A DNA stretch of 64,000 bases, from assembly GCA_037013685.1 (NCBI GenBank), contig CM072886.1:62054933-62118932 (forward strand). The letters are read 5' to 3'. A program made the translations under genes and the position numbers. The notes beneath the pieces are model-generated. The model had not been told where the DNA came from. It saw only the letters and a program-made list of their open reading frames with translations, and did not search any database. The DNA comes from Acridotheres tristis. Lineage: Eukaryota > Chordata > Aves > Passeriformes > Sturnidae. This document shows positions 1 to 13,737 of this stretch, piece by piece. Position 1 is the first letter of the stretch; each line of letters starts with the position of its first letter.

Positions 1-2406
1 TCAAGAACCACAACAGCTTTAGGGTAAATAATTCCTTATCATGCTCCCATGCTGGTTTGTATCTGCACAAGATGTTGTCTTCACGTGGGTGCAAATAAGG
101 AGCCCTTGGTGCATCATCCTGTCTTGCATTGCTGCTGCTCTGAGCTGGCAGTGTGACGAACAGCAGAATTCAAAGTACAGCTCTTTTAGAGGTCAGTGGC
201 CTGAGTTAAATGTGGGCCTTGCCAGTTTTTCATACTGACACTCTTGGAGATAAGAGAGAAGATGCCCCTGAACTTTGAAGCCTGGTAAAGACACGCGCCA
301 GGCAGTGGATTATACAAGGAAACGTTCATGTCATTTGTTTTGGACTCTGGGATAAGACAGCAAGGCTGTAGTTAGAATGAGATAAGGCCCCTTTCTGAAA
401 GATTGGCTTATCAATATAGTTAGCAAGTTATTTTGCCTACAAATAAAAACTGTCATTCCAGCGGATTATTTTGTTTACGATTTTCTGTTTTGCAGAGAGC
501 AGTCCTTATCCATAGTAGTAAGGCAGAGAGCGTCAGGTGCAGTGATTTGAGTTATGGATAAAGTACTACATCATGAGACTGAATTTAGGTCCTTGTCTGG
601 GGGCTGGATCACAGGCTCTAAGAGTCTGTATTTACTACATCTGTAGGAAGTCTATCAGCCAAAAGTATCATGACTTATCTTAAGCTGTAAGAGTGATGCT
701 GGCTTTGGTTTTCTTGCTGTTTGGAAAGGGCACTGAAGAGCACTGGCTTTATGGAAAGCACAAAACAGGATCTAGAACCAAAGTCAAAGAAAGTCATCTG
801 ACCTAATAGCCACTGCAATTGATTCAGCATTCCCTGCAAACTCTACAAAAGGAGTTTTCATTGTGGAATATGACACATGTTGAAAGTGAGTCCTACCCAA
901 AATCATTTTATCCAGCCTCAGTTAAATAATGCTTGACAAGGCAATTCAAAGAGTAATTTGGCAGATTCAGTTTGAGCTCAGCAGCTGTCGATTTGGAGCC
1001 ACACAGGAAAAAAGAATGAGTAAACAATCAAGAAGAAATGTGATTATTAAGGAATATGACAAAACCTGGGGAAGTAAACTGCTCAATGCTGAACAAATGG
1101 ATGGGGAATATTCAAAGATACTCAGCAGCATTTTTTGGGCATACAAAGTAAGATTACCCAGACAAAATGAAGAAAATTAATTCTTAAAGATAACATTAAT
1201 GGCAGAAAATTTTGTGGTTTTCCTTCAGTTTCTTAAGTCTTGGAGATCCATAATGGCACACAGGAATGTACCTTAGTAACTCTGTAGTTTGCTAACGGAT
1301 TTTATTGGGTTTTGCTTTTACCCGGTAACTCTGTTTCCAGTACTTTAATGGCTGTTTACATTCAGCTATAATCAACACAAATTTTCCCCGTAAAGGTTAT
1401 CTGCTTTAAGAGAAATGCCAGGGTGACTTTGACAGCAGCAAGGCATATTGATTATCTTCCACACCCACACTCACTCTTACACCTGTACATGCAAAGCATT
1501 CAGGCCACGCATTTCCCAAGGCATCCGGAAGGCCACCTTGGACTGCCACCAGGGCACTTTGCTACCATGAAAGTACACCATCAAAACCATTAAACAACTA
1601 CACTGCTACACTGTGACCACGGTAGTCTAATGGCTGTCAGCAAGTATTTTGTTTACTGATTTGTTCAGAGACAGTGGCAATCTGGAGATGCCCAATTTCA
1701 TAATCTGCTACATTTGGAACTGCTAGCTTTAAATTAGTTTCATACTAACAATCAACAAGAAAAATTCTTTCAGCTTCCCCAGCAGTTGCTCCTAGCAGCA
1801 GAAATCACAATGAGAATATGGATTTTGTCACTGTGCATAAATCCTAAGTATATCTGAGAGTCTCTGGCCCAGAATGTGTTTTTGCCAACCCTTGAGGAAT
1901 GAGTTGAGAGTTGGTACCATGGAAAGCAAAGTTTTGAGGATAAATCTTTCTTTTAAGGTGTTAGTCAGCAGTCCTCTGACAAGAAGCAAGGAGTTAAAGG
2001 GACATTCAATGACCAAGTGTCTTCAAGCTGTCATGGACTCTAAAGAGAGAGGCATATCAAGTACTTGTGAATGCTGTTCAACACCGAGGCACACACAGCC
2101 ACCAAGGACATGAATATTCAGGGAATGTGATCTTACTGGTCCGGAGTTCATGCAGTGAGATCCGTGCTTTGTATTTAATTCCTAATGCTTCATAGTTCAA
2201 GCTGAATACTAATTTCCAGAATCAGAAGAAAGTGAAGTTCACAGGAGAAGAATAAAGAAATAGATTTGGATAAGACAACTTCATAGACATTTTTAAATGA
2301 AAAACATATTTGGTTGGTAAGACATTTTAAACTGCTGGTTTTACCCACACTTTACAAATGCAAAAAAATTTGTAAGTGCAACATTGTCTATGTCTTTATA
2401 TATTAC

Positions 2407-2466
2407 AGATGTGTACATACTGAAGGATGTACATCTATATGTACATATATGTGTGCATATACTCAT
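2407..2466. repeat. Low-complexity TGTACATA-rich patch
   Basis: Several imperfect copies of TGTACATA or ATGTACAT occur within about 60 bases, mixed with TATATG. This reads as a decayed dinucleotide or tetranucleotide simple repeat. No function is implied. Confidence 0.5.
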
Positions 2467-5400
2467 GTCACTGAATCTGAATATCCAGTATATGTTCCAG
2501 TGTTTCAAGGGTACAAACTACATAACATAATAGTTATGCATAAGCAGGGACAATTTCACTTGTTCTGTCATTTGTGCTAAATTATTGTTGATAGATGCTA
2601 GTACAGAGTCTGTAGTTGAAACACACAATTTTCATTTATTGTTTTCCATTTCATTTTTACATTACCCTATCCAATGATTTACTCTTCATTTCTAAAACCC
2701 AGAGTATTAGTGTACAGAAGCTACTATTCTAATGGTCCTTATTTTACTATCCTAGGTATTTCTTCTAAATTAAGTTTTCAGATTGTTTGTACATGTAGAC
2801 TGAGATAATATGCAGACACACTTTACAGTGGGAGAAAAGTGTTGGGTAGGGTGATGATGTGCATCAAGCCAAGCAGATGCAGAACTGTTTTGGCTACAGA
2901 AAGGGATACCTCAGGTTTCCTTGGGAAAATACCCTGCCATTCCTCCATGCTGTCACCCTTAAAAGAATTGCTGACAAAGGCGGGGTTGACGCAATTAGCA
3001 CAGTCTTTTATGCAGTGTCACCTCCTGAGAAGGAGCTCTGGTACCAGGCAGGGATGAGCTTTCAAAATTTTCATGAAATGCACTTGGCAACGTGTGAACT
3101 GGACTGTCTGCAGTGCATTCCACTTGCCATGTTTGGCAGGGTGGTGAAGATGGAAGGCGAGCTATGATGATTTGAGTGTAGCAGCCTCCCAGGGTGAGCA
3201 GTAGAACCTACAGAGAAAACAAATGGTTTCTAAAGTATCAGAATTGCTCTGTGGGTGACTTGAGTTCAAAAGACACAGAGAAGTTCTTCACACACCTCCA
3301 TAAATGCAAATAAGGAGGCACAATCTGTGCCTCAATGAGATGTTCTCCACACCCCAACCCTCCACCCCTGCCCAGTATTTTTTTAGGAAGAATATACAAA
3401 AAAACCCTGACATATGGCAACTGTCATGTCTGAGCTTGAATTTTTGTTCCCTTTTGTACTTTGAAAGTTTTAAACCAGCTCTGCACATTTTTCACTAGCA
3501 AATGACTCCTACAGCCCTGCTGTTCTGCCACAATCCATCGGTTTCATGGGGTGCTGCACAAATGCATGCATTTGTTCTTGTCATAAATCCACTGTGCAGT
3601 TTGCCTTCTTTCTGTGATGTTCTCCAGGACACCTGTACACTCACTGGTAGACAGTGATCTACTAGCACAACAGAGCTTTGAGGGCCTGCTGAACCCACAC
3701 TACTTTTTAATTGCCTAATTGTTGATCAATGTTTTTCCACCATATGCCTCTCCCTTTTCCCCCAAGCAGGTGTAAATAATCATCAACACACCTGTAAGCA
3801 GTGCTTCCTAGAAGAGGAAATGCATTTCTTCTGTAATAAAGGAGTCAGGTTGACTGATGATATGCATTATGGATGTCACCTCCAGCATAAATACTGTGGG
3901 AGAGGTGAGCACAAAGAGCTATGGAAGGGAAGGGAAATGAAATGTAGAAAAACATTGGGAAATACCTGGCAGATAAACAGCATGACAGAAAACAAGGTTA
4001 GAGAATAACAGGTGAAATACGAGCCAGCAATGTGATGCCAAACCCAGGAAATGGCATGTAAATGTCACGTAAAACACGTGAGGGTAATTACTGTGCTCCA
4101 CTCCTCCTGCAGAGGCCTCTGGAGGCTGGAGGTGTGTGCTGGGTTGGGTGTGTGCCAGCCTAGATTACCGTGTTCTGCAGTGGCTGTGAGAGAGAACAGC
4201 GGAAACCAGAAGTTCAGAATATAGGACCTGTGAATAGAGGTTCCAACAACTGGCTGGTTTTGGTCCTATCCAAGAAAATTCAAGTGAGATGTAGGTCTTC
4301 TAATATAAAAAGGGCTACAGATAATGCATCAATAAAACGGTTGCTATGTCACTCTGCTAAGGAAAATGGCAAAATGAAATTAGTTAATTTGCAACAAAGG
4401 AGAATTCAGCTAAATAACCAACTTTGGAGGTTTATTTTTGGATCTAGTTGAGAAAGTATATTGATTTAGGCTGAAAATTAGAAGACTCCACCTTATAGTA
4501 AGAGCAATGAAGTTCTTCAGTAACCTTCTACTAGGAATAATAGTGATAAAATGATAAAGCTCACTATTTTCAAGGTGTACTTTAAATCATTCTTTATTCC
4601 TCCACCCTGCTCCATGGCCTTTACAAAAAGCAAAAAAGAAGTGTTATTTAACTCTTCCATAAAGATAAAGAACAGACAGACTTAAAGTGCTGTATCAAAC
4701 CACAGTGCTGATTTTACATAATTGTTTATCTTTCTATTTAGATACGTATGTGAACAAAGTCTCTTCTAACCCTACATACCTATGCCTCATAAATATGTGG
4801 GCAGTGTTTCTCCCACAGACAACAGGTAGAATATTATGCTTTTTTCTATATTGTCAAGTATTCCTATGGAATTGCATATTCTGCAACTCTGTTTTATGCA
4901 AACTGGGAGGTGACATTAGAACAGAAGACATTTTTTCTAATGCAGCCTTAGATTTTTATCCCTTATGAAGCCGTTGGTTGATTGATAGAGATTTACCACA
5001 TTTCATCATAGGACATCTGTATTGAAATCTCACAATTACATAGTATTTCAGGACCTGCAGAAATAAGGTTATAGAGTTATAAAATTATCCTTCCATCTCT
5101 CCTTTGCCCCTTTGGCTGTTGCCACGTATTGCTGTCCCACAGTGCTTCAGTCCAATGTAACATTTTGCAGGGAGTCACATTTCCAGCTCTTTTATAGCAC
5201 AATCCAGGGTCTATATGGCATACGTGGTCTTTAAGAATCCAAGTCCTGCTGGAAGGCTGGGAAGTATCTCCTAAAATAGAATAAGGATATTTTCTTCCAC
5301 TGGATGTCTAACCTACCTACTAGCAGCTGTGTATAAAAGTGCTGTCTCTGGCTGGCCCACACGGAATATTTAAAGGCAATAGCAGCACTCACAGCTCGAG

Positions 5401-6459
5401 GTTGAGGCATGTCACATGAGCTTTGCATGCCACAGATTAAGACCCTGGAGGAAGGTAAAGGACTTTGCTGCAAGTGCCCAGCCAGGAAGGACATTCCTGT
5501 GCTGGTGCTCCAAACCCCACAGCGGAGGTATCACAAAAGAGTAAGTGTGATAGTGATTGCATGATTATTTCGAGATAATTTAAGTAATAGTTGAGGCTGA
5601 AAGAGATGGTTGCTACCCATCCCTCTGCTCCACGAGCTGCTTTGCCCAGGCCTCCTTACATTCCCACTCACATTCATGTATTCTCATGCAAATGAGACCG
5701 GGGGCTGCTCTGTCTCAAACTCCAGAAAAACCCCCATAGTTTCTAGCCAGATCACATTTTGCTCTCCCTCGCACATTAATGCAATGCCAGTGCAAAGCTG
5801 GGAGCAGCAACATCTATGGTGCCAGGGGAGTGTGAGATCACACATTTCAGCTGCCGTCTGCATTTAGACTGGCTGAAAAATGCCATGAAAATGCAGCCTA
5901 GTCTGTCTGCTGGTATGCCTCAGGTTATTTGGATGAACATGGCAGACATGCTTGAGCTGCTTCTGGTTCATCTGCAGAAAGAAAATTGTCTCATCTCCTT
6001 TAGAGAACAAGTGTAGGCAGCACTTCTGTGGAGCACCACAAGGCTGCAGGGCCAGGAAAACTCCCTGATGTCCCAGAACACAGGTCTGGTGGGTACCATC
6101 AGATGCTTGATGTGGGCACATAGTTTATGAAATGTGTAATACATATAGAAAAGTGTATGCATAAAAATTGAAACTAAAATATATTTCTGTGATTTGCCTT
6201 CCTAATTAATTCATTCTACTTTACTGTATAAATTAATAATACAATTTCTACTTTCAGGGGAAGGGAATTTCTAAAGGAAAAAGGTTCTCTCTGATTCATT
6301 ATTTCTGTCTTTGTTATCACATTTTGGTGATAGAAAAGGGAAGAAAGGAAATTACAAACTGAATGGCCTCATGAAATTATAAACTATAAATGAGGAATCC
6401 GATCTGAAGTATGTGATAGGACACCTTGTCTATCTGCTCTCCCAATCTTTTACTACTTT

Positions 6460-6890
6460 TCTTGGATATTGTGTGCAGTTTTGGTCATCACAGTATGAGA
6501 AGGACGTTAAGCTGTTAGAGACAATCCAGAGGAGGGCCATGAGGATGGTGAAGAGCCTTAAGGAGAAACCATGTGAGGAAGGGCTGAGGTCACTTGGTCC
6601 GTTCAGCCTGGAGGAGACTGAGGAGAGACCTCATTGCAGTTACAACTTCCCTATGATGGGAAGAGAAGGGGCACTGATCTGTTCTCTGTGGTGACCAGTG
6701 ACAGGACACAGGGAATGCCCTGAATTTGTGTCAGGAAATGTTTAGGTAGGATATTAAGGAAAGAGTTCTCCTCTGAGTGCATCACATGGTGTGACTCTTG
6801 GGGATGGGAATGGTGCTGTGCAGGGTTAAGATCTGGAATCAATGATGCTTGTGGGTCCCTTCTAACCCACAGAATGTTCTGTGATTCTGT
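6460..6890 (+). mobile_element. CR1 LINE fragment, 3' end, with internal deletion
   Basis: This is a 5'-truncated CR1 non-LTR retrotransposon in + orientation. The left part still encodes the degraded C-terminus of CR1 ORF2 (reverse transcriptase protein): the peptide runs YCVQFW, then LLETIQRRA, then EEGLRSLGPFSLEE, the familiar end of that ORF. The 3' UTR follows, ending in a GTGGGTCCCTTCTAACC-like segment and a TTCTGTGATTCTGT tail. Compared with the CR1 consensus as I remember it, about 100 bases appear to be missing near 6770-6785, where the text jumps from the ORF2-proximal UTR to the terminal block. The element is dead, with no intact ORF. Confidence 0.85.
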
Positions 6891-8114
6891 AAATAGCATC
6901 TCCTTTCCTAGACAAGCAAACAGAAGTAATGCTGCTTTTGTTTTATGAAATGACGGAGTACTTTTTTAGCTCCAGTGGAACATTAAGTAGTGTGGTAGGT
7001 GAATTCCTAGTTCTGTTGTAACATATTCTCTTCCTTTTTTGTCTCCTTAAGTTGTGCAGGAGGCCTTTAAACCACCATGAGTAATAAGGAATTTTCTAAA
7101 GAAAATTACTCTTGACATGTTTTTCTTTGTAAATAGGTGTGGTATTCTGCTTAGTCTGGCATGGCTAGTTGCTTTTTGGTGTTGCTGCAGTCTGTTGTGC
7201 TCAGAGGTGAGCAGTCTGCTGTAAACTCAGCTCTGTCCTCCAGGCAACTCCACAGATATCTACGTGGCTCATTCCTTCCCCGTGTTTCTATTACAGTAAC
7301 ATGGAGTGAGACTTCTTCCGCTTGACTGCAAAAAAAATAAGTCAGCCTCCAGTCTTCTTCCTTGCCCCAAACCAAAGCTGCTGCAAGTAACTGAAAATGG
7401 ATGCTTGTTTTCAAAGGCATGACTTCAAGCTGAAGACAGGTTGCGTGCTTGGGCTTTGAGAATTATCACACTATTCTTGATGAGGGGGGGGAAGCTTCTC
7501 TTCGATAGAAGTGTATGTATCTCTAAGTATAATGTAGGTACTAGCAAAGCTGATTTTTGAAATTTCCATTTAAATAAGCAAAAGGTGAATGCCATTTACA
7601 AACAACAAAACAAATCTATTTCTCCAGTGCCTACCCCACTTGCACAGTGAGAGATACTATCGTTGAAACTGAGTGTAATGAGAAGTATCTATGTGATGCA
7701 TCTATCTGGAAAACACACATTTTATTTTAAGAGTGAAACACCAGTCTCTCCTATGGACTCGGATTTCTGCCCCTTGGATTTCTGTTATCTTGATTTTTGA
7801 GGTTTTTGTATACATGCACAAAATCCAAATACTATTCATCTTAAGATGCTGAATGTTGCCTCTTTGGGGAATACATTAATGACACATCTTTTCAGTCAAT
7901 AACAAAATACCTATTTTAATTTTCCCTTAGGCTTGGAAAACACCGGTCAAGGCAAGCACAGAGTATTCATTCTTTCCTATCGGTTTTGCTACTTCTCCCA
8001 TCTCCAGTATTGTACACAAAATGTGAAGGTTAAAATCCTGTAAACTCGGGGTTTCCAAAAGCACAAAATTACATAAGTCAGCCTACAGGAAATTCATATG
8101 TGGCTTCATTGTGT

Positions 8115-8372
8115 TATAGAAATGCCAGTTGAAAGCACCTCTGGAAATCCCCTCAAAGCAGAATTAATGCCAGCCACAGCCTTGCCTGGCCAAAGTCTTA
8201 ACATCTCCAAGGACAGAGATTTCACCATGTCTCTGTGTTTTCCCTAATGCCTAAATCAAACTGACTTGGCAGTTGTCTCTTCCAACATTGTCCATAACTA
8301 CCAAGGAGAGTTTGGCTCCATCGTCTTTGTGGCTGACATTCAACTGGTTGTAGGCTGCTGTTCCTGCTGTTT
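8115..8372 (-). mobile_element. Old diverged CR1 LINE fragment (reverse orientation)
   Basis: On the + strand, phrases typical of reversed CR1 3' ends occur in the right order: CCAAAGTCTTAACATCTCC, then AAGGACAGAGATTTCACCA, then AGGAGAGTTTGGCTCCATC, then TTGTAGGCTGCTGTT. Divergence is clearly higher than in the other CR1 copies of the window, so this is probably an older insertion. The boundaries are approximate. Confidence 0.7.
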
Positions 8373-11300
8373 TAAAAATCTCTCTGTAACTCCTGGGAGA
8401 GCTATGAATCTCTTTTATCTGCACTAGAGCTGTGCTATCTTGCTGTGCTAGCCAGCACCTAACACAACTGCAATTACTGTACACTGGTAAATTAAGTGCT
8501 ACCCTGGGCTTGGAATAACTTGGCACAGAGTGGGGCACTGCCTGTATTCAGGAGGTTTGGAACTGATTGTTTGTACACCTTCCACAGCATGCTAACTACT
8601 AAAGAAACAAACACAGACATTTAATTCCTGATCTTAAGTACTCACTAATTTGGAAACAGATTCTGGTTTGTTTTGACAAATGACCAAATGTGAGCGGTAC
8701 TGGAAGATTTTCTTGCACCCGAATTGCAAAAATTGAGATTTTAATCTCTAAATAAGACCATGATCCAGCTTTTACAGAATAATTTTAAGCAGAAAAGCTG
8801 GATCCTTGACTCAGTTCATTTGACTCTACCCCAGATACCTGAGCTTAGTGTTTAGAAGTTCATCAGATTCTTTTCACAAACACCTGAGTGGGCCTTAGAC
8901 TTAGACAAGAACATTGATTTTCTTATAGAGTAGTCCAATAGCTTAATATTGGGGCTTTTGAAACTTTAGGAAGACTTGGATACTATTCAAATCTTTAAAA
9001 GAAAAATGATTAATTGTCACCCCAGAGGCAGGAATCAGCTGTTACAGCAAATAAGTAGTATACAAAAACAATGCCAGTTGGACACAGTAGTCTGTAATGT
9101 GGCAGAATGGTAAATTGGACACATTACATGACACAGTTTGAAACTGTATTTTCAGAGAAATATTTTTCCATCTGCCTTGCAACCACTTTTCTATGAGGAT
9201 AGCATCAATGCTGTAGGTTTGGGGTCTGTGTGCTGTGGGTTGTTTTCACTTTGATAACCCTTAGCTCTATTGAAATATAGGAGTTTATGGAAAAAAAACC
9301 AAAACAACTGGATGAATAAGAAGGTCTAAGTGTTTGACAGTTCAAGCCCCAAATCTACAGAATCTAAACTTCATTTATTGCAGGATTAATGCCTCAAGCA
9401 TGACCTCACTGGAGCTCTGGGTTTCACTGTAAGAGTTTTGAGCAGATTTCATTGTCATCAAAAAGCTCTAATCCTCTTGCTTTTCATTTTATGAAAAGTC
9501 AGTTGTGACTTCCTTTAAAAAAATCTGACAGATTGTTTTTTTATAGCTTGAGAAGCAGACTGTCTTCTTTGCCTTGAGGTTGTGAAGACAGAATAATTTT
9601 ACACTATCTAGATTACAAAAGAAAAATGAAAATTGCTTCTTCTAGCTCTTCTCTTTGTAAACCCGTCCAGAGAAATATTTTCTTTTTATTCTCAATAACA
9701 TTCACATGCACACATATATTTATATGTACAGTTAAAACTTAAAATTATCTTACCCTGTCAGGTATCTTTGTTCAGCTTTCATAACTTTCATATTACCAAC
9801 AAACCTTTATCCACCTTCTTAGTGCTTTGATATCATAGGTTTGGGGTTTTTCTAATGAGCTGTGGCCCTATAAGCTTCAGGGAATGTTGCTTATTATGAC
9901 TATGCTTTGTTCTTCATTTTGTTTAGAAATTCACCTGCACTCTATGCAACAGAAATTTTCTTTGCAAACAAATAAAATGTTCAATATAACACAAATTTAC
10001 ATCTGTATCAAAAATGACACTTTTCTTCTCTCTGGCTTTTGCAATCATTAGAGTAGCAAAAAGTGTCTGATTCAGACATAAAAATTTAACATGTCCCCAA
10101 ATTCATATTTGGAGTTTTTACATTTGTACTAGAATATGTATGTTTATTATAAGACCTGCACTCAGTTCACTAAAATAAGCCTAATTTCCTCATCAAGGAA
10201 TTATTCTTAATGTATAGCCCTTCAAATCATATTTCTGTTCATTTGTAATGACAATTTTAGGATTAGACTTCCAAGCAACTGTATCATTGAATGTTTATGA
10301 ATAGAGAATATAATTAAGTAATTTATAAGCAAAAATCAGGAAAATGAAAGAACCATACTATGACAGGAAAAAAAGAGAGCAATTATTCCATCTTCTCTCC
10401 TTTTTTAGATTATATTTGTGCTCTTAGGGATCCTGTGCTGCTTCTTATAAAAACAGGGTTTGATTTTACTGGCCAAATTCCAACTGCATTTTGCCTAAAT
10501 AATTGCTTCTTGTGTTCTTAATTGGAAAAAGCATCCCTGAATTTCCTGCCTTGCCTGATTTACTTTTATAGTGCTCTTAATTCAGTCTAAACCTGGGACA
10601 GCCTTCACCAAGAAGTGATTGATCTTTGAGGACAGACGATGGCACACTTAGCTATGCTGAGCATGTCACATATCAGTTGCAATGTAATATCAGTTATTGC
10701 TTCTCAATATCCAGCACAGCAATGCTCCCCTCCTATCGCTAGATTAGATCAGTTCTGTGGAAAACATCTTGAGCAAAATCCTCCTTTCCGTGCCTCAGAC
10801 ATGCATGCAAATGGGAGACGAGTGAATCCTTTTATTTCTAGATCAGGAGCAGCAGTGAATTGCCAGGGTCGGCTGCATTACCCAGAGCCCTCCCATCTCT
10901 TTGTCCAGCGCTGCAGAACTTGGATCTTCTGAGGAGGAGAGACAGATGGCATCCGAGCACTCGGTACTGCAGAGTAAGCTTTCTTGTGTCCTCTCCATCA
11001 GCAGTGCAGCCAGCTCTGCCTGTGTATCCTGTATCTCTTCCCCTTTCAGTCTTTCCAAGAGCCAGGCATGGAAATTAATAGAATCTGCATATGTTAGGCT
11101 TAGCAGCTTGCTGACCCCCAAAAGAAATGCTCTGTGGTTTGTTAAATTCAACCAATCTGCTTGGAAGTTGATGCTGTTACTCCTGTAGCTCCCTTTTCTT
11201 TACTTACTGGGTTTGATACTCCTGTGTGTATGAAATGCTCAAGTGTCAGCAGATATTATGTTTGAGTTACATAGTGTGAGAGTCCAACACAGAAATAGAA

Positions 11301-13400
11301 TTTTTTTAATTGCAGGTATTTATTTTGAAATGTGACTTTAAAATGTATGTAGTTCCTATTTAGGCAGCTAGTCATGGGAAAGGTGTGATGGGAGAGTGGA
11401 ATGGAGAGACCTAACAGGCTGCTGCTGCACAGCAGCTGCTGCCACTTCAGCCCTTGGCTAATTCAGGGGAACTCTAAGGAAATACAGACTTTTAGGAGTC
11501 ATTTAAAAGGTGGGCGGAAGGATATACAGCTGAGCATGTATTTGGGTTTTAATGAAAGCTTAGCCACTCATTTATTTGTATTTTGAGTTCAGGAAAGGCA
11601 GTTGACCTATCTGTACCTCAGTTCTTTTTCAATGAAATTTGGGTAAAAATACAATTCCTTTTTCAAAAAGACACTGAGAGTTGGTGTATAATACTTTTTG
11701 GCTGTATTTCCATGGCAGCTGATCAGACATGAGGTCTCTTTTTTTCAGACTTGCTGCTTGCAGAAAAAGCCTGTGCTGTACCAAGGGCAGCACTGAGGCT
11801 GTGGCACGGAAATGTCAAAGCTTTCAGGCCCCTGAAAATGAGAGATGCTGCAGTACTAAGCAGTGTGAATTTCTCATGTGAATCACCCTTCCTCCTCTTC
11901 ATGTACTGCTGCTTTATCAATCACATACTGCTGCAATACAGTGCTGTGGTATCTATCCTTCCTTCCCTGCAATTCCCCCCCTCCCACCTCTGCTTTGGTG
12001 CCCCCACTTCACCATGTTTTATTGTCACTGTGGAGAGAGTAACACTGACCTTTCCTATTCTGCTCTGCATTCTTTGTCTCCTCCTCAGTTCATTTACTTC
12101 AGCAATAAAATTATATGACTCTAGACAAGAGTTATTTACATCTGTTTGGAGGCACTTAGACAAGGCTTGGGTAAATATAGATCTGGTGAGGTACCCCACA
12201 CAGATTCTAAGGGATGCTTTACAGGCTTCCAAATCAGACCCATTCTTTCAAAACTGGATGTTTTCCATGGGGTAATTGGGTCCAACTGTCAGTAACAACC
12301 AAAAGTGTTTCCATTTTGACCTATTGCTGGAGGTTATTCTGTGTCAGATGTGATAAATCTGTGGTACATTGTATTCTCTGTGATACGTTGCGTAACAGAA
12401 TCTGCATTTATTTAGCACCACGTTCAAATAAATAATGTTTTAACACAATGCTAATTTTGAGAAATTAGTAGGGCCATGATACATCTGTTGGCTTTTCGTC
12501 TGAACATATCTTTTTCTTCCTTAAGTGTCCCATCCAAATGGATTTTTTGGTAAATGCAACTTGTCCCTGGATTTCTTTCTATCTGCAACAAGCAAGATTT
12601 TGTAGGTAAGGCACTGAAATCAGGAGAGGGCCCTGTGGGTGCTGGTAGCCATGGGAGTATGGACAGAAAGGAGGAGGACAGCAGGAACAGCAGCTGACCA
12701 GCAGCAGCTGGAGGAGACTACGTGGGTGTGACAAATACTGAAGGCTCAGTGAAACTGGGCCTGAGGCAGAGGTGCAAGACATGCAACAAATGGAGATGTC
12801 CAAGGCTGGAGGAGCTCTCAGCAAAAAGGAGGTGGGCTGGTGTGGGAAGCAAGGGGCTGCAGCATGTGTTTGTGAGAAAGGCAGGAAAGGAGGAGGTTTG
12901 CAGTAACAAATTGGGGTGTGCAGACTTGGGGCAAAAGAGTGAGGAGTTGGGAGAAGGAAAGGAGAAGGGAATGGGGATGTGATGGGAGGAGTGGGGTGCT
13001 CAGCATTTGCAAGTCAAAAGTCACTGAGGTTACTTCAGGGCAGGCTGTGTCCTTCCCACGTTATGAAGCAGGCACAGGCATGGAAGCACAGACATGAACG
13101 GTGTTGTTCCCCACTCTCCCCTTTAGGGCTGCTATGGAAATATTCTCCTCTCTCCCCTGCTCCACTTTTTTAGCTTTTGGAAATGTGATAGCTCAAAATA
13201 AACACCTTAAATTTAGGTAATCCAAAACACTGGGGTAAGTGGTTTGTGTCCCAGTATTGCCTGATATATCCTGTATATTTCATATGAAAAGTTTATTTTC
13301 AACAAGGATAGTATTTTATTTGGTGTATGTTGGAACTTCCCTTCCTCTCATTAATCAGTTGCATCTATTTTTCACCCTGATGAAAAACAAGCACAGACGT
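8373..13400. other. Intergenic DNA, no supported gene
   Basis: No gene recognised. The longest open frame (11751-12275, + strand, 174 codons) has no domain and an erratic hydrophobic composition, so it is judged to be chance. A 309-base open frame on the - strand at 10843-11151 is discussed as a finding. The region 12620-13170 is purine-rich and less AT-rich than its surroundings, but neither coding nor a recognised repeat. Confidence 0.55.
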
Positions 13401-13737
13401 AGCAACCTTCCAGTACTTAAAGGGAGTCTGTAGGAAAGGTAGGGAGAGACTCTTTGTCAGGGATTGTAGTGATAGGATGAGGTGGAACTGTTCTAAACTG
13501 CAAGAGGGTGGGTTTAATTATTGGTAAGAAATTCTTTACTGTGAGGGTGGCAAGGCACTGGCACAGGTTGCCCAGAGCAGCTGTGGATGCCCCATCCCTG
13601 GAAGTGTTCAAGGCCAGGTTGGATGGGGCTCTGAGCAGCCTGGGCTAGTGAAAAGTGTCCCTGTTCACAATGGGGGGCTGGAACCCCAGATGATCTGTAA
13701 GGTCCATTTGAACCCAAAAAATTCTATGATTCTGTGA
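13401..13737 (+). mobile_element. CR1 LINE fragment, 3' UTR
   Basis: This is a 5'-truncated CR1 copy in + orientation. Recognisable blocks in order are GACTCTTTGTCAGGGATTG, AAGAAATTCTTTACTGTGAG, GGCACAGGTTGCCCAGAG, AAGTGTTCAAGGCCAGGTTG and a terminal ATTCTATGATTCTGTGA with two octamers. It belongs to the same subfamily as the copies at 17681, 52150 and 59853, judged by the shared wording of these blocks. Minus-strand open frames over it are shadows of the repeat. Confidence 0.88.

Larger units (their letters stand above)
1..8114. other. AT-rich intergenic DNA upstream of MYLIP
   Basis: No gene could be supported here. Open frames are short (about 100 codons or fewer), overlap on both strands, lack recognisable domains and do not line up with splice sites. 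The stretch contains one CR1 fragment (6460-6890) and a TA/GT-rich low-complexity patch (about 2407-2466), listed separately. The rest looks like ordinary unique intergenic sequence. Distal regulatory elements of MYLIP could lie here, but the sequence alone does not show them. Confidence 0.6.

Noticed and set aside
11751..12275. 174-codon + strand open frame
   Set aside because: No domain, mixed hydrophobic runs with no clear topology, an overlapping open frame on the other strand, and no promoter or splice context.
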